Shown here in pieces: positions 27,227 to 37,979 of a stretch of 64,000 nucleotides of DNA (the stretch's first letter is position 1; each line of letters starts with the position of its first letter). The DNA is from Pseudomonas veronii (lineage in GTDB: Bacteria > Pseudomonadota > Gammaproteobacteria > Pseudomonadales > Pseudomonadaceae). The notes under the pieces were generated by a model. That model was not told where the DNA came from, searched no databases, and worked only from the letters and a program-made list of their open reading frames with translations. The position numbers and the translations under genes are program-made. The DNA lies in assembly GCF_001439695.1 (NCBI RefSeq), contig NZ_JYLL01000001.1, positions 62,001 to 126,000 on the forward strand. Reading direction: 5' to 3'.

Positions 27227-28027
27227 ATGATCAAAAGGTATTGTTCGGCATTGCTGATGGGCGCTGTCGCATTGATTCACGGTGCTCTGGTGCAGGCCGG
27301 CGCGCTGGACGACGCCGTTCGGCGTGGCGTGCTGAAAGTCGGCACCACGCCCACCTACGTGCCGTTTGAGATGACCGATAAACAGGGGCGTATCGTCGGT
27401 TTTGAAGTCGACTTGCTGCACGCGATGAGCCGCGCCCTGGGGGTCGAGCTTGAGCTGGTGGCGGTGCCGTACACCGAGTTGCTGTCGGGGCTGATGGCGA
27501 GGAAATTCGATCTGATCGGCAGCGGCATGACCGTCACGCAGGAGCGCAACCTCAAGCTGAATTTCAGCGACTCGTTTATCGTGGTCGGCCAAACGGTGTT
27601 GCTGCACCCGCGCCTGGCCGGCAAGGTCGCCAGCATTGAAGACCTGGACGAGGCCGGCTACCGCATCGCCACCACCGAAGGTACTACCGCGCAGGCGGCG
27701 GCGCAGCGGTTTCTGGGGGCGGCTCGGCTCAGCAGTTTCGCCACGCCGGAGGAAGGGGTGCGCCAGGTGGTGAGCGGTGTAGCCGATGCTTTTATTCATG
27801 ATGCGCCTTATAACCTGATCGCCATGACCCGGCCGGAAAACCAGGCATTGCTGGCGCTGGAGCAACCCTTCACCTACGAGCCCCTGGCGTTCGGCCTGAA
27901 AAAAGGCGATTACGACAGCCTGAACTGGATCAACCATTTCCTCAACCAAGTGGCCCAGGACGGCACCTACGATCGGCTGTACGACAAGTGGTTCAAGGAC
28001 ACCGACTGGATGGCCGAGGTCGACTGA
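27227..28027 (+). CDS. Polar amino-acid ABC transporter binding protein (first of tandem pair)
   Basis: Periplasmic binding protein of family 3 (SBP_bac_3), 266 residues, with signal peptide ending VQAGA. Ligand-pocket segments are VGTTPTYVPFEMTDKQGRIV, FDLIGSGMTVTQERN, ATTEGTTAQ and DAFIHDAPYN. It is clearly homologous over its whole length to the next gene, as after a tandem duplication, but has diverged more in the second lobe. It can share the permease and ATPase downstream. Ligand not predictable. Confidence 0.88.
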   Translation: MIKRYCSALLMGAVALIHGALVQAGALDDAVRRGVLKVGTTPTYVPFEMTDKQGRIVGFEVDLLHAMSRALGVELELVAVPYTELLSGLMARKFDLIGSGMTVTQERNLKLNFSDSFIVVGQTVLLHPRLAGKVASIEDLDEAGYRIATTEGTTAQAAAQRFLGAARLSSFATPEEGVRQVVSGVADAFIHDAPYNLIAMTRPENQALLALEQPFTYEPLAFGLKKGDYDSLNWINHFLNQVAQDGTYDRLYDKWFKDTDWMAEVD

Positions 28028-28170
28028 AAGTCATACCTACTTACACATCAATCAATTGCCCTCGCCCGACAATGAAGTGTCTACGTCTGCGCTTTGCCGC
28101 AGTGCTGTAGGGCTATTCCGACATACCTCGACAACTATTACCGGTGAAACCTTTGTACCGGGCAGCGAGT

Positions 28171-28193
28171 GGGTTAGGATCGCACCCCGAAAT
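28171..28193 (+). promoter_or_regulatory. Upstream element shared by the two tandem binding-protein genes (copy 2)
   Basis: GGGTTAGGATCGCACCCCGA plus three bases, 20 of 23 identical to copy 1. It is 52 bases before the second binding-protein gene. The remaining 28028-28170 gap holds no gene. Confidence 0.4.
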
Positions 28194-28244
28194 GGTGCAG
28201 CCCTTTTTGCGCGCCGACTTCATAAGAATCGTTCAGGGGACTTG

Positions 28245-29045
28245 ATGATGAAAAAGTATCTTTCGATGCTGCTGCTCGGCGTCACCGCGCTGGTCGCGGC
28301 CAATGTGGCTCAGGCCGGGGCCATCGATGATGCGGTCAAGCGCGGCACGCTGAAGGTCGGCATGGACCCGACCTACATGCCATTCGAAATGACCGACAAG
28401 CGTGGTGAAATCATCGGCTTCGAAGTCGACATCCTCAAGGCCATGGCCAAGTCCATGGGCGTCAAGCTGGAGCTGGTGTCCACCGGCTACGACGGCATCA
28501 TCCCGGCCTTCCTCACCGGCAAGTTCGACATGATCGGCAGCGGCATGACCCTGACCCAGGAACGCAACCTGCGCCTGAACTTCAGCGAACCGTTCATCGT
28601 GGTTGGCCAGACCCTGCTGATCCGCAAGGACCTGGAAGGCACCATCAAGTCCTACAAAGACCTGAACGACGAGAAATACCGCCTGACCTCCAAGCTCGGC
28701 ACCACCGGCGAGATGGTCGCCAAGAAGCTGATCTCCAAGGCCAAGTACCACGGCTACGACAACGAACAGGAAGGCGTGCTGGACGTGGTCAACGGCAAGG
28801 CCGATGCCTTTGTGTATGACGCACCGTACAACGTCGTCGCCGAGAAGAAAGTCGGTAATGGCAAGCTGGTGTTCCTCGAAGAACCCTTCACCTTTGAACC
28901 GCTGGCCTTCGGTCTGAAGAAAGGCGATTACGACAGCATCAACTTCATCAACAACTTCCTGCACCAGATCAAGAACGACGGCACCTACGATCGCATCCAT
29001 GACAAGTGGTTCAAGAGCTCCGAGTGGCTCAAGGACATGGAATAA
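28245..29045 (+). CDS. Polar amino-acid ABC transporter binding protein (second of tandem pair)
   Basis: Family-3 periplasmic binding protein, 266 residues from ATG 28245 (ATG 28248 also possible); signal peptide ends VAQAGA. Motifs parallel the upstream gene: VGMDPTYMPFEMTDKRGEII, FDMIGSGMTLTQERN, SKLGTTGEM and DAFVYDAPYN. It is closer to the permease and ATPase genes and is likely the main receptor of this importer. A GIII REP doublet separates it from the permease. Confidence 0.9.
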   Translation: MMKKYLSMLLLGVTALVAANVAQAGAIDDAVKRGTLKVGMDPTYMPFEMTDKRGEIIGFEVDILKAMAKSMGVKLELVSTGYDGIIPAFLTGKFDMIGSGMTLTQERNLRLNFSEPFIVVGQTLLIRKDLEGTIKSYKDLNDEKYRLTSKLGTTGEMVAKKLISKAKYHGYDNEQEGVLDVVNGKADAFVYDAPYNVVAEKKVGNGKLVFLEEPFTFEPLAFGLKKGDYDSINFINNFLHQIKNDGTYDRIHDKWFKSSEWLKDME

Positions 29046-29070
29046 CGCCGGCTCCTATGGCTCCTGCTTT

Positions 29071-29171
29071 CTGTAGGAGCGAGCTTGCTCGCGAAGGCCG
29101 TCAACGATAACGCTGGCTTGCTGAATAAACGCGGTGTCTTTGAGTTTTTCGCGAGCAAGCTCGCTCCTACA
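29071..29171. repeat. GIII-type REP doublet (REPIN)
   Basis: Inverted arms CTGTAGGAGCGAGCTTGCTC and GAGCAAGCTCGCTCCTAC. The centre carries TCAACGATAACGC at 29101-29113, shared with the other GIII doublets. It lies inside the ABC transporter operon, after the binding protein, where it may stabilise the upstream mRNA. Confidence 0.87.
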
Positions 29172-29253
29172 AAATGCCTTGACTGAATGGCATTAGGGCA
29201 AGCCCGCCCGCCACAAAAGCGGGGGCTTACCCGACCCTTTTGGATGTTGAGTA

Positions 29254-30213
29254 ATGAAACAGAAAAAAGCCCAATGGCCCTGGCACCTGCTGACCGTGGT
29301 CGTGCTCGTCGGCCTGGCGGGCGCCTTGTACTACGCCACGTCGCTGATGTCCTACGAATGGCGCTGGAACCGCGTACCGCAATATTTCGCCTATCAGGCC
29401 GAAACATCGCAGCGCGCGGCGGATATCTCCACCGTTGTCGAGCTGGTGCACAAAGGCGATGTGGCCGAAGTCACCCTGCGTAACGACGCGGGCACGGAGC
29501 AAAAGCTCAGCGTGGCCGACAACAGCCTGAAAGTGGCGCGCGGCGATGACGTGGCGGAAGGCGATGTAGTGGGCGTGACCCGGCAGTGGGCGCTGGGCCC
29601 GTTGATGTGGGGCTTGTGGACCACCTTGTGGCTGTCCTTCGTGTCCGGCGTGCTGGGCTTGGCGATTGGCCTGGCGACGGGCCTGTGCCGGCTGTCCAGC
29701 AACCCGACCTTGCGCGATCTGTCGACGATCTACGTCGAACTGGTGCGCGGCACGCCGCTGTTGGTGCAGATATTCATCTTCTATTTCTTTATCGGCACGG
29801 TGCTCAACCTGTCCCGGGAGTTTGCCGGGATCGCCGCGCTGTCGCTGTTCACCGGGGCCTATGTGGCGGAAATCGTCCGCGCTGGTGTGCAGTCGATCAC
29901 CCGTGGCCAGAACGAAGCCGCGCGCTCGTTGGGCTTGAGTGCCAGCCAGTCGATGCGCCATGTGGTGCTGCCGCAGGCGTTCAAGCGCGTGCTGCCGCCC
30001 CTGGCCGGGCAATTTATCAGCCTGGTGAAAGACACTTCGCTGGTGTCGGTGATCGCGATCACCGAGCTGCTCAAGAGCGGCCGCGAAGTCATCACCACTT
30101 CGTTTTCGCCGTTTGAAATCCTGTTCTGCGTGGCAGGCCTGTACCTGTTGATCAACCTGCCGCTGTCGAAAATGGCCAGCCGGCTTGAGCGGAGGCTCGC
30201 GCAAAGTGATTGA
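29254..30213 (+). CDS. Polar amino-acid ABC transporter permease
   Basis: Inner-membrane permease of the HisM/GlnP class, 319 residues. An N-terminal membrane segment ([19 protein letters not shown]) is followed by a periplasmic insert of about 65 residues, then the TM domain with [17 protein letters not shown] and the EAA loop [21 protein letters not shown] single permease implies a homodimeric channel. Its end overlaps the ATPase start. Confidence 0.9.
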   Translation: MKQKKAQWPWHLLTVVVLVGLAGALYYATSLMSYEWRWNRVPQYFAYQAETSQRAADISTVVELVHKGDVAEVTLRNDAGTEQKLSVADNSLKVARGDDVAEGDVVGVTRQWALGPLMWGLWTTLWLSFVSGVLGLAIGLATGLCRLSSNPTLRDLSTIYVELVRGTPLLVQIFIFYFFIGTVLNLSREFAGIAALSLFTGAYVAEIVRAGVQSITRGQNEAARSLGLSASQSMRHVVLPQAFKRVLPPLAGQFISLVKDTSLVSVIAITELLKSGREVITTSFSPFEILFCVAGLYLLINLPLSKMASRLERRLAQSD

Positions 30214-30940
30214 AGTCCGCGATCTGGTAAAAGTCTTCGACACCCGTGGCCATGTGGTGCGCGCGGTGGACCACGTCACCACCCAGGTCGCCAAGGGCGA
30301 AGTGCTGGTGGTGATCGGCCCGTCCGGCTCCGGCAAGTCGACCTTCCTGCGCTGCCTCAACGGCCTGGAAGAGTTCGATTCGGGGTCGGTGAGCATCGAC
30401 GGCCTGCAACTGGCCGATCCGAAAACCGACGTGAACGCCTACCGCCGCGAAGTCGGCATGGTGTTCCAGCACTTCAACCTGTTCCCCCACATGACCGTGC
30501 TGGAGAACCTGTGCCTGGCGCAGAAAGTCGTGCGCAAGCGCGGCAAAAAAGAGCGTGAAGCCAAGGCCCTGGCGTTGCTGGAAAAGGTCGGCATCGCGCA
30601 AAAGGCCAACGAGTTTCCCTCGCGTCTGTCCGGCGGCCAGCAGCAGCGGGTGGCGATAGCCCGCGCGCTGGCGATGGAGCCCAAGGTGATGCTGTTTGAC
30701 GAGCCCACCTCGGCCCTCGACCCGGAAATGGTCGGCGAAGTGCTCGACGTCATGAAAACCCTGGCCCTGGAAGGCATGACCATGGTCTGCGTCACCCACG
30801 AAATGGGCTTCGCCCGTGAAGTGGCGGACCGGGTGTTGTTCTTCGATCACGGCAAGCTGCTCGAAGACGCGTCCCCGGCCGAGTTCTTCGACGCGCCGAA
30901 AGACCCGCGAGCCCAGGCCTTCCTGCGCCAGGTGCTGTGA
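30206..30940 (+). CDS. Polar amino-acid ABC transporter ATP-binding protein
   Basis: GlnQ/HisP-type ATPase, 244 residues. Walker [11 protein letters not shown], signature [15 protein letters not shown], Walker [14 protein letters not shown] and switch histidine CVTHEMGFA are intact. GTG 30206 is preferred because GGAGG (30191-30195) precedes it at ten bases. Overlaps the permease by eight bases. Confidence 0.92.
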   Translation: MIEVRDLVKVFDTRGHVVRAVDHVTTQVAKGEVLVVIGPSGSGKSTFLRCLNGLEEFDSGSVSIDGLQLADPKTDVNAYRREVGMVFQHFNLFPHMTVLENLCLAQKVVRKRGKKEREAKALALLEKVGIAQKANEFPSRLSGGQQQRVAIARALAMEPKVMLFDEPTSALDPEMVGEVLDVMKTLALEGMTMVCVTHEMGFAREVADRVLFFDHGKLLEDASPAEFFDAPKDPRAQAFLRQVL

Positions 30941-30943
30941 GCC

Positions 30944-32851
30944 TCAGAGCCTGAACTTGCCGACCAGTGTCTGCAAATCCAGGCTCAACTGGCTCAACTG
31001 AGCGCTCGCCGCCGCCGTTTCTTCACTGGCGGCGGCGGTTTGCTCGGACACATCGCGCACCTTCAACACACTGCGATTGATCTCCTCGGCCACCGCGCTT
31101 TGTTCCTCGGCGGCGGCGGCAATCTGCGGGTTCATTTCCTGGATGACCGACACCGTGCGCGCAATGGCCGCCAGGGCGTCGCCGGCGTCGCGGGTCAGGC
31201 TGACGCTGTTGTCCGTGAGGCTGCGACTGCTGTCCATGATGTCCGCCACCTGCTGGGTGCCGGTATGCAGACGCAAGATCAGTCCTTCAATTTCCTCGGC
31301 CGATTCCTGCGTGCGTAGGGCCAGGCTGCGCACTTCATCGGCGACCACCGCGAAACCTTCCCCGGCACTGCCCGCGCGCGCCGCTTCGATGGCGGCGTTC
31401 AAGGCCAGCAGGTTGGTCTGCTGGGAGACTGACTTGATCACGTCGAGCACGCTGCCGATCTGTTGGCTCTCCTGCTGCAACGCCAGCATCGCCCGGCTGG
31501 ACAGTTCCATTTCACTGGCCAGGTGGCCGATCTGCTCCACCGCCTGCGCAACCACTTTGTCGCCGAGGTGGGTCTGTTGGTCGGCTTCGCTCGCCGCGAT
31601 CGACGCTTGCTCGGCATGCCGGGCGACCTCCTGGGCGGTGGCGAGCATTTCATTCATGGCCGTGGCCACCTGGTCGGTTTCGTCCTTTTGATTGTTGACC
31701 CCCGCGCGGGTTTGCTCGGTGACGGTGGATAGCTGCGTAGCCGCGCTGGCGATTTGCCGGGCGCTGTCGCCGATGCCGCTGATCAGGCCGCGCAGGTTGC
31801 GGATCATCCGCGCCATGCTCTGCTGCAACTGGCCCAGTTCGTCGCGGCGCTCCACGGCGGGGTTTTCGCTTAAGTCGCCCGCGGCAATGCGGTTGGCGAC
31901 GGCCAAGGCCTCGCGCAACGGCACGGCGATTTGCCGGGCGATCCACCAGGCCGCCAAGGCCCCCAGCAGCAGGGCGGCAAGGGTGACGCTGATCAGCAGG
32001 GTTCGGGTGTGCTGCGCTTCCCGGTCGCGTTTGAACACCTGGCCCTGGCTGACCAGATCGCTTTGCGCCAGCAACTGATTGAGTTGTTGTTCAAAGCGGT
32101 TTTGCACGGTCTCGGTGTCGAGTTGTGCCTGCTTGAGCGTGGTCAGCAGCGCACGGTATTGCGCGAGGTCGGTTTTGAGCAGGGTGGCGTCCACGGGCAG
32201 GCTGGTGACGGCGACTTGAGCGACGTCCAGGGCGTCGAGGGCCTTGCCCACCGCTTCGGCATAGGCCTGCAACGACTCGGCGGCCCAGGCGGGGCTGCGC
32301 GCGCGATCTTCGGCCTGTTCCATGGCCTGGCGCAGATCTTCGATGGCGTCGAGCGCCTGCTGGTCTTGCTGGTCAGGCAGTTCGCTGGCCAGTTGCGCGA
32401 GGGTGTCGCTGGCTTGCAGGGCGGCTTTTTGCAGCGGCGGCCGGGCGTTTTCCCGCTGTTCGATCAACGGCGGCAATTCCACCAGCACCGCTTTGAAGGC
32501 GGCCACCAGGCGTTCAGCTTCCTCGAGACGTTGCAGGTCGGTCGGGTCTTTCATGTGTTTTGACAGGTAGTCGAGGTGCTGGTCGATTTTTTCGATCTGC
32601 CGCGTCATTTTGCCCAGGCTGGCCGTGTCGGTGAGCGTTCGGTACACGATGCGGTCGGCGCGCATGGCCTCCGCGTCGGCGGCCAGTTGGCCCAGCACCG
32701 TCAGGTTGCTGGAGCGGAACAGTGCGGCATTCAAGGCCTGCCAGCCTGTCATGGCGATGATGAAACTGAGGACCAGCACCTGGCCAAAACCCAGGGCGAG
32801 TTTGAGTCGGACGCTGGCGTTGACCAGCAAGCGGGTCAGCCGAGGAAACAT
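30944..32851 (-). CDS. Methyl-accepting chemotaxis protein (HBM-type sensor)
   Basis: Membrane chemoreceptor of 635 residues. One membrane helix near residues 15-40, a helical periplasmic domain of about 250 residues (size and helical pattern fit the HBM bimodular sensor), a second membrane helix, a HAMP domain with NRIAAGDLSENPAVERRDEL, and the signalling domain with tip [23 protein letters not shown] 32851 has GGAGG upstream. It converges on the amino-acid ABC operon, four bases from the ATPase stop. Ligand unknown; HBM receptors of this type often sense organic acids. Confidence 0.9.
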   Translation of the reverse strand: MFPRLTRLLVNASVRLKLALGFGQVLVLSFIIAMTGWQALNAALFRSSNLTVLGQLAADAEAMRADRIVYRTLTDTASLGKMTRQIEKIDQHLDYLSKHMKDPTDLQRLEEAERLVAAFKAVLVELPPLIEQRENARPPLQKAALQASDTLAQLASELPDQQDQQALDAIEDLRQAMEQAEDRARSPAWAAESLQAYAEAVGKALDALDVAQVAVTSLPVDATLLKTDLAQYRALLTTLKQAQLDTETVQNRFEQQLNQLLAQSDLVSQGQVFKRDREAQHTRTLLISVTLAALLLGALAAWWIARQIAVPLREALAVANRIAAGDLSENPAVERRDELGQLQQSMARMIRNLRGLISGIGDSARQIASAATQLSTVTEQTRAGVNNQKDETDQVATAMNEMLATAQEVARHAEQASIAASEADQQTHLGDKVVAQAVEQIGHLASEMELSSRAMLALQQESQQIGSVLDVIKSVSQQTNLLALNAAIEAARAGSAGEGFAVVADEVRSLALRTQESAEEIEGLILRLHTGTQQVADIMDSSRSLTDNSVSLTRDAGDALAAIARTVSVIQEMNPQIAAAAEEQSAVAEEINRSVLKVRDVSEQTAAASEETAAASAQLSQLSLDLQTLVGKFRL

Positions 32852-32993
32852 GATGAACCTCCAAATCTGAAAAAGCGCTGCGCAACAAGGCAAACGCTAA
32901 AACGATTTGGGGTGAGGGCGGGCTGATAAGCGTGTAGGAAATTTCACAAGATGCTGAAGTGCGGCGACCCGGATGGGTCGCCGCCCAGCCCGG

Positions 32994-34910
32994 TCAGATG
33001 CGGAAACGTCCGACCAGGGTTTGCAGGTAGATGCCCAGGCGCGCCAGTTCGGCGCTGGAAGCGGCGGTCTCTTCACTGGCCGAGGACGTCTGTTCTGACA
33101 CATCGCGCACGTTCAGCACGCTGCGGTTGATCTCTTCGGCCACGGCGCTTTGTTGCTCGGCGGCGGTGGCGATCTGCGAGTTCATCGCCTGGATCGTCGA
33201 TACGGTACGGGTGATGTTCGCCAGGGCGCTGCCGGCGCGGCGCGTCAATTCGACGCTGCTGTCGGTCAGCCCACGGCTGTTGTCCATGATGGTCGCCACT
33301 TGCTGGGTGCCCGTTTGCAAGCCGACGATCAGCTCTTCGATCTCTTCCGTGGATTTTTGCGTGCGCTGGGCCAGGCTGCGCACTTCATCGGCCACCACCG
33401 CGAAGCCGCGCCCGGCTTCACCGGCACGCGCTGCTTCAATCGCGGCGTTCAGCGCGAGCAGGTTGGTTTGCTGGGCCACCGACTTGATCACGTCGAGCAC
33501 GCTGCCGATCTTGTCGCTTTCGCGCTTGAGATGGCCCATGGCCTCGGTGGAGTTGCCGACTTCGGTGGCCAGGCGTTCGATCTGGGCGATGGCTTCACCG
33601 ACCACCTTGTCGCCTTCGCGGGCCTGCTGGTCCGCTGCCACGGCGGCTTCGGACGCTTCCTCGGCGTTGCGCGCAACTTCCTGCACGGTCGCGGCCATTT
33701 CATTCATGGCCGTAGCGACTTGGTCGGTCTCGATTTTCTGATTGTTGACCCCAGCGCTGGTCTGCTCGGTGACCGACGACAATTGCTCGGCGGCGCTGGC
33801 GATCTGGGTGACGCCGTCGCTGATGCCGCCGATCAATTCGCGCAGGCCTACGGTCATGCTTTGCATGGCACGTTGCAGTTGGCCCAGTTCGTCCTGGCGC
33901 GTGGACGTCAGGTCGTGGCTCAGGTCGCCGGAGGCAACGCGCTCGGCCACCTTGAGGGTCTGATTCAGCGGGATGACGATCTGACGCGTGATCGCCCAGG
34001 CGGCCACCAGGCCAAAGATCAATGCCAGCACGGTGGCCAGCAGGAGCAGGTACTTGGCCTGGGCGGCATCGGTGTCGCGCACCGCGGTCTGGGAAATCGT
34101 CAGTTTATCGCTGCGGTTCAGCAGGATATCGCCTTGCTCGCTCATGGTTTTGAGTGCGACGGCGGTGGCCACCTGGGAGTCGCGGAACTGGCTGACGGCG
34201 GCGCGATAGGCTTGCAGCGAGACACTGGCCTGCTGCAGGTTGGCCTGGTATTGCTCCTGCAATGAGCCTTGCAGTTCAGTGATCTTCTTCAGCGCGTTGT
34301 CGATGGCGTCGAGCGCGGGTTGCTCAGCCTCGACCTTGCCGCTGTAGGTGTAACCGCGGACCTGGAAACGCGCTTGCTGGATCAGCTTGCTCAGGTCGAC
34401 CACGCTATTGAACTGGGTGACGCTGTCGCCTTGCAGCAGGGACTTCTCGACTTCAGTCACCTTGAGCACCGCATTGTCGGCGGTATTGCCCAGCTTGCTG
34501 CGCGCATCCTCACGGTTGGCCCCGGCTTGCGCCATATCGCTGAATGCGCGTTTGTATTGGTCCACGGCGGCCAATTGTTCATCGACCAGCGCGATGTCGG
34601 CGGGTTGTTCGATCAGCGTGCGGGCGGTCTTCATGCCGCTGTCCAGGCGGTTCAGCAGCTCGCTGACGGCCGCCGTGCCTTGTTCGCCACGGCGCATTTC
34701 ATAGTCCAGGCGAGCGATACGCAGGTCTTTGGTCAAGACGCTCAGGCTGGAGATATACCCCAGTTTGTCGCCGCGGCTGGTCACATCGCCCAGGCCGGTC
34801 CAGCCGGTGAAGGTGATCAACAAGGTAAGGAGCAACACCAGGCCAAAGCCCACGCCCAGCTTGTGGTTGACGCTGACATTCCCCAGCTTTTCGGCTAACC
34901 AACGATACAT
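32994..34910 (-). CDS. Methyl-accepting chemotaxis protein (HBM-type sensor)
   Basis: Paralogue of the preceding receptor, 638 residues. First membrane helix [18 protein letters not shown], a helical sensor domain, second membrane helix [22 protein letters not shown] ([18 protein letters not shown]) and signalling domain with tip [20 protein letters not shown]. The sensor domain resembles that of McpS-type receptors for TCA-cycle acids, but ligand residues cannot be judged by eye. GGGAG precedes the ATG. Confidence 0.9.
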   Translation of the reverse strand: MYRWLAEKLGNVSVNHKLGVGFGLVLLLTLLITFTGWTGLGDVTSRGDKLGYISSLSVLTKDLRIARLDYEMRRGEQGTAAVSELLNRLDSGMKTARTLIEQPADIALVDEQLAAVDQYKRAFSDMAQAGANREDARSKLGNTADNAVLKVTEVEKSLLQGDSVTQFNSVVDLSKLIQQARFQVRGYTYSGKVEAEQPALDAIDNALKKITELQGSLQEQYQANLQQASVSLQAYRAAVSQFRDSQVATAVALKTMSEQGDILLNRSDKLTISQTAVRDTDAAQAKYLLLLATVLALIFGLVAAWAITRQIVIPLNQTLKVAERVASGDLSHDLTSTRQDELGQLQRAMQSMTVGLRELIGGISDGVTQIASAAEQLSSVTEQTSAGVNNQKIETDQVATAMNEMAATVQEVARNAEEASEAAVAADQQAREGDKVVGEAIAQIERLATEVGNSTEAMGHLKRESDKIGSVLDVIKSVAQQTNLLALNAAIEAARAGEAGRGFAVVADEVRSLAQRTQKSTEEIEELIVGLQTGTQQVATIMDNSRGLTDSSVELTRRAGSALANITRTVSTIQAMNSQIATAAEQQSAVAEEINRSVLNVRDVSEQTSSASEETAASSAELARLGIYLQTLVGRFRI

Positions 34911-34990
34911 GCTGCGAACTCCCGTGGAACAAGACTTGGACTTATTCGACGGTTATCGGCAGCGCAGCAGGAATCTGTAGGGATGGGTGG

Positions 34991-35698
34991 CTAGAACAGC
35001 CGGGCGAGCAGGGCGGTGACGGCAGTTTCCACGCGCAGGATGCGCGCACCCAGTTGCACCGGTTGCAAGCCGGCCTTGCTCAGCAGGTCGACCTCGTAGG
35101 GTATCCAGCCGCCTTCCGGGCCGATGGCCAGGGTTACCGGCTCGTCCAGACCGCGCGGGCACGGCGGGTAATCGCCGGGATGGCCGATCAGGCCGAGGGT
35201 GCCTGCGGTCATGGCGGGCAGGCGGTCTTCGACGAAGGGCTTGAAGCGTTTTTCGATGACGATTTCCGGTAGCACTGTGTCGCGCGCCTGTTCCAGGCCG
35301 AGGATCAATTGCTCGCGAATCGCCTCGGGCTCCAGGAAGGGGGTTTGCCAGAAGCTCTTTTCCACGCGGTAGCTGTTGACCAGCACCACCTTCGGCACGC
35401 CCATGGCGGCGACGGTCTGCAGCACCCGGCGCAGCATTTTCGGGCGTGGCAGGGCCAGCAGCAGGGTCAGCGGCAGTTTGGCCGGCGGCGGCAGGTCGAA
35501 GGCCACTTGCAGCTCGGCTTCGTGGGCTTCCAGGCGCAGCACTTGGGCATTGCCCATCAGCCCGCCGATACGCCCGACCCGCAGGTTGTCGCCCACCGTC
35601 GCGCGGTGGACGTCCTGCATATGCACCAGGCGCCGGTCACGCAGGACCACCCGGTCGGCCGCGATAAAGTCGGCCTCTTCAAGCAGCAACAGGTTCAC
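34991..35698 (-). CDS. rsmE: 16S rRNA (uracil-1498-N3)-methyltransferase
   Basis: SPOUT methyltransferase acting on U1498 of 16S rRNA. It starts at GTG 35698 ([11 protein letters not shown]), sharing GTGA with the tatC stop. The N-terminal PUA-like part ([18 protein letters not shown]) is followed by [31 protein letters not shown] and the C-terminal knot [11 protein letters not shown] and [12 protein letters not shown]. 235 residues is normal. Last gene of the minus-strand run starting at ubiE. Confidence 0.92.
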   Translation of the reverse strand: MNLLLLEEADFIAADRVVLRDRRLVHMQDVHRATVGDNLRVGRIGGLMGNAQVLRLEAHEAELQVAFDLPPPAKLPLTLLLALPRPKMLRRVLQTVAAMGVPKVVLVNSYRVEKSFWQTPFLEPEAIREQLILGLEQARDTVLPEIVIEKRFKPFVEDRLPAMTAGTLGLIGHPGDYPPCPRGLDEPVTLAIGPEGGWIPYEVDLLSKAGLQPVQLGARILRVETAVTALLARLF

Positions 35699-36489
35699 GG
35701 CTGGGTCGCTGGCGGCTGGTCGTTGTCGTCGGCGGCTTGGTCGTCGGGGTGTTCGCCACGCTTGGTGATCAGGCTGCTGAACAGGATGCCGATCTCGAAC
35801 AGCATCCACATCGGCACGGCCAGCAGGGTCTGGGAGAAGATGTCCGGCGGGGTCAGGATCATGCCGACCACGAAGCAGCCGATGACCACGTAGGGACGGA
35901 TCTTCTTCAGGTACTGCACGTTGACCACGCCGATCCATACCAGCAACACCACGGCCACCGGAATTTCGAAGGCCACGCCGAAGGCGAAGAACAGCGTCAT
36001 CACGAAGTCGAGGTAGCTGGTGATGTCGGTCATCATCTCCACGCCGGCCGGGGTGGCGGCGGCGAAGAACTTGAAGATCAGCGGGAACACCAGGAAGTAA
36101 GCGAACGCCATGCCGGTGTAGAACAGCAGAATGCTCGACACCAGCAGCGGCACCGCGATGCGCTTCTCATGCTTGTACAGGCCGGGGGCGATGAAGCCCC
36201 AGATCTGGTGCAGGATCACCGGGATCGCCAGGAACAGCGAGACCATCATGGTCAGCTTCAACGGCGTCAGGAACGGCGACGACACGTCGGTGGCGATCAT
36301 CGTCGCGCCGGCCGGCAGGTAATGGCGCAGTGGCGTGGAGACGAAGGTGTAGATCTGCTGGGTAAAGGCGAACAGCCCGGCAAAGATCACGAAGATCGCC
36401 GCCACGCAACGCAGCAGGCGGGTACGCAGCTCGGTGAGGTGCGAGACCAGTGGCATGTGCTGGTCGTTTTCCGGTTTATCAGCGCTCAT
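35695..36489 (-). CDS. tatC: Sec-independent protein translocase TatC
   Basis: Polytopic core of the twin-arginine translocon, which binds RR signal peptides. Six membrane segments; family motif near the N-terminus [13 protein letters not shown] and the conserved FALSAEFF-like cytoplasmic regions replaced by [20 protein letters not shown] and [13 protein letters not shown]. 264 residues. Overlaps tatB by four bases. Confidence 0.95.
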   Translation of the reverse strand: MSADKPENDQHMPLVSHLTELRTRLLRCVAAIFVIFAGLFAFTQQIYTFVSTPLRHYLPAGATMIATDVSSPFLTPLKLTMMVSLFLAIPVILHQIWGFIAPGLYKHEKRIAVPLLVSSILLFYTGMAFAYFLVFPLIFKFFAAATPAGVEMMTDITSYLDFVMTLFFAFGVAFEIPVAVVLLVWIGVVNVQYLKKIRPYVVIGCFVVGMILTPPDIFSQTLLAVPMWMLFEIGILFSSLITKRGEHPDDQAADDNDQPPATQP

Positions 36490-36896
36490 GGGGCTCGCGG
36501 CGGCAATGTAGGGTCATGGGGAGCGGGCGGCGCGGTTGGCGTCGGCGCTGGCTCGGTTGGAGCGGTCGGGGTAGCGGGCGCTGCTTCAACAACGGGCGTG
36601 GGCGCAATGCTGTGTTCGGCCACCGGTGTCACCGGCTTGGCCTGCTCCTGCACCGGCGTCAGAATATTGCGCGCCTCCTGCTCCAACGACAGGATGTGTT
36701 CGTTGTGCAGTTGGCGGCGGATTTCGTCGGCGCCGATTTCCCGTTCAACTTCCTGTTTGATGGCGTTGAAACTGCGTTTCAGACGCCCGATCCACAAGCC
36801 TGCCGTGCGCGCGGCACCGGGCAGGCGTTCCGGCCCGAGTACCAGCAAGGCCACGAGGCCGACGAGCAGCAGTTCAGAGAAGCTGATACCAAACAT
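36486..36896 (-). CDS. tatB: Sec-independent protein translocase TatB
   Basis: Single N-terminal membrane helix with the signature [20 protein letters not shown] followed by GPERLP, an amphipathic helix and a long Pro/Ala/Thr-rich tail. Works with TatC in signal-peptide recognition. 136 residues. Confidence 0.94.
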   Translation of the reverse strand: MFGISFSELLLVGLVALLVLGPERLPGAARTAGLWIGRLKRSFNAIKQEVEREIGADEIRRQLHNEHILSLEQEARNILTPVQEQAKPVTPVAEHSIAPTPVVEAAPATPTAPTEPAPTPTAPPAPHDPTLPPRAP

Positions 36897-36906
36897 TAGT
36901 CAGTGC

Positions 36907-37185
36907 TCACGAGTCTTTGCGGATCGGCTCTTCGACTTTTTCAGCCTGCACGTCGAAGGTGCGACGCTCGGTGATCGGCTGGGTCGCCTGCGGGTGGACC
37001 GGTTGGGCCGGCGGCACCGGGTTGGCGGCGGGTTCGGCGGGTTTTTCGTCGTCGTTCATGGCCTTGCGAAAGCCCTTGATCGACTCGCCCACGTCGGTGC
37101 CGAGGTTTTTCAGTTTCTTGGTGCCAAATACCAGAACGACCACCACCAAGATGACGATCCAATGTTTCCAGTCAAAAATGCCCAT
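36907..37185 (-). CDS. tatA: Sec-independent protein translocase TatA
   Basis: Pore-forming subunit of the Tat system: short N-terminus MGIFDWKHW, membrane helix, [20 protein letters not shown] amphipathic helix and a polar tail. 92 residues. Starts the tatABC block after hisE. Confidence 0.94.
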   Translation of the reverse strand: MGIFDWKHWIVILVVVVLVFGTKKLKNLGTDVGESIKGFRKAMNDDEKPAEPAANPVPPAQPVHPQATQPITERRTFDVQAEKVEEPIRKDS

Positions 37186-37210
37186 GCTGCAATTCCTCTG
37201 TAAAAGTTAT

Positions 37211-37543
37211 TCAGGCGGACGGGCGCGAGGCCTTTTCGGCATGCCCGGACAAGCCGAAGCGACGGTCCAGTTCATCCAGCACGGCCTGCGGATGCTGCCC
37301 CAGTTGGGCGAGCATGACCAGGCTGTGGAACCATAGGTCGGCGGTTTCGTAGATCACATCGCTGCAGTCGCCGCTGATCTCGGCATCCTTGGCGGCGATG
37401 ATGGTCTCGACGGATTCTTCGCCGAGTTTTTCCAGGATCTTGTTCAGGCCCTTGTGGTACAGGCTGGCGACGTAGGAGCTTTCGGCATCCGCGCCTTTGC
37501 GCTCTTCCAACACCTGGGCCACACGGTTCAGGGTATCGCTCAT
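37211..37543 (-). CDS. hisE: Phosphoribosyl-ATP diphosphatase
   Basis: Second step of histidine biosynthesis (PR-ATP to PR-AMP plus PPi). ATG 37543 gives 110 residues with the all-alpha MazG-like signature [20 protein letters not shown] and the metal-binding YETADLWFH. It is separate from hisI, as in pseudomonads, two bases after it. Confidence 0.94.
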   Translation of the reverse strand: MSDTLNRVAQVLEERKGADAESSYVASLYHKGLNKILEKLGEESVETIIAAKDAEISGDCSDVIYETADLWFHSLVMLAQLGQHPQAVLDELDRRFGLSGHAEKASRPSA

Positions 37544-37545
37544 GT

Positions 37546-37938
37546 TCAGTGTCCTGCCGAGTAAATGGCGTGCGGGTCTTTGAGTACCGGCTCCACAACC
37601 TTCCACTCGCCGTTCTCGAACACGCGATAGAAGCAGCTGTGGCGGCCGGTGTGGCAGGCGATGCCGCCGATCTGCTCGACCTTGAGGATCACCACGTCGG
37701 CGTCGCAGTCCAGGCGTATCTCGTGCAGGGTTTGCACGTGCCCGGACTCTTCGCCCTTGCGCCACAGTTTGCCACGCGAACGTGACCAGTAAATGGCGCG
37801 CTGCTCAGCGGCGGTGAGGCTCAGGGCCTCGCGGTTCATCCAGGCCATCATCAGCACGCGCCCGGTCTTGTAGTCCTGGGCAATGGCCGGCACCAGGCCG
37901 TCACTGTCCCACTTGATCTCATCCAGCCAGTCTTTCAT
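37546..37938 (-). CDS. hisI: Phosphoribosyl-AMP cyclohydrolase
   Basis: Third step of histidine biosynthesis (ring opening of PR-AMP). 130 residues from ATG 37938. Signatures: [30 protein letters not shown], metal site LDCDADVV and the cysteine of [11 protein letters not shown]. Confidence 0.95.
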   Translation of the reverse strand: MKDWLDEIKWDSDGLVPAIAQDYKTGRVLMMAWMNREALSLTAAEQRAIYWSRSRGKLWRKGEESGHVQTLHEIRLDCDADVVILKVEQIGGIACHTGRHSCFYRVFENGEWKVVEPVLKDPHAIYSAGH

Positions 37939-37979
37939 CTTCGGCTCCGGCAATTTGCGACAGTGTATAACCGGATTGG

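Noticed and set aside
28056..28244. N-terminal extension of the second binding protein
   Set aside because: The signal peptide begins at ATG 28245; upstream sequence is the shared promoter-like region and contains no ribosome site for an earlier start.
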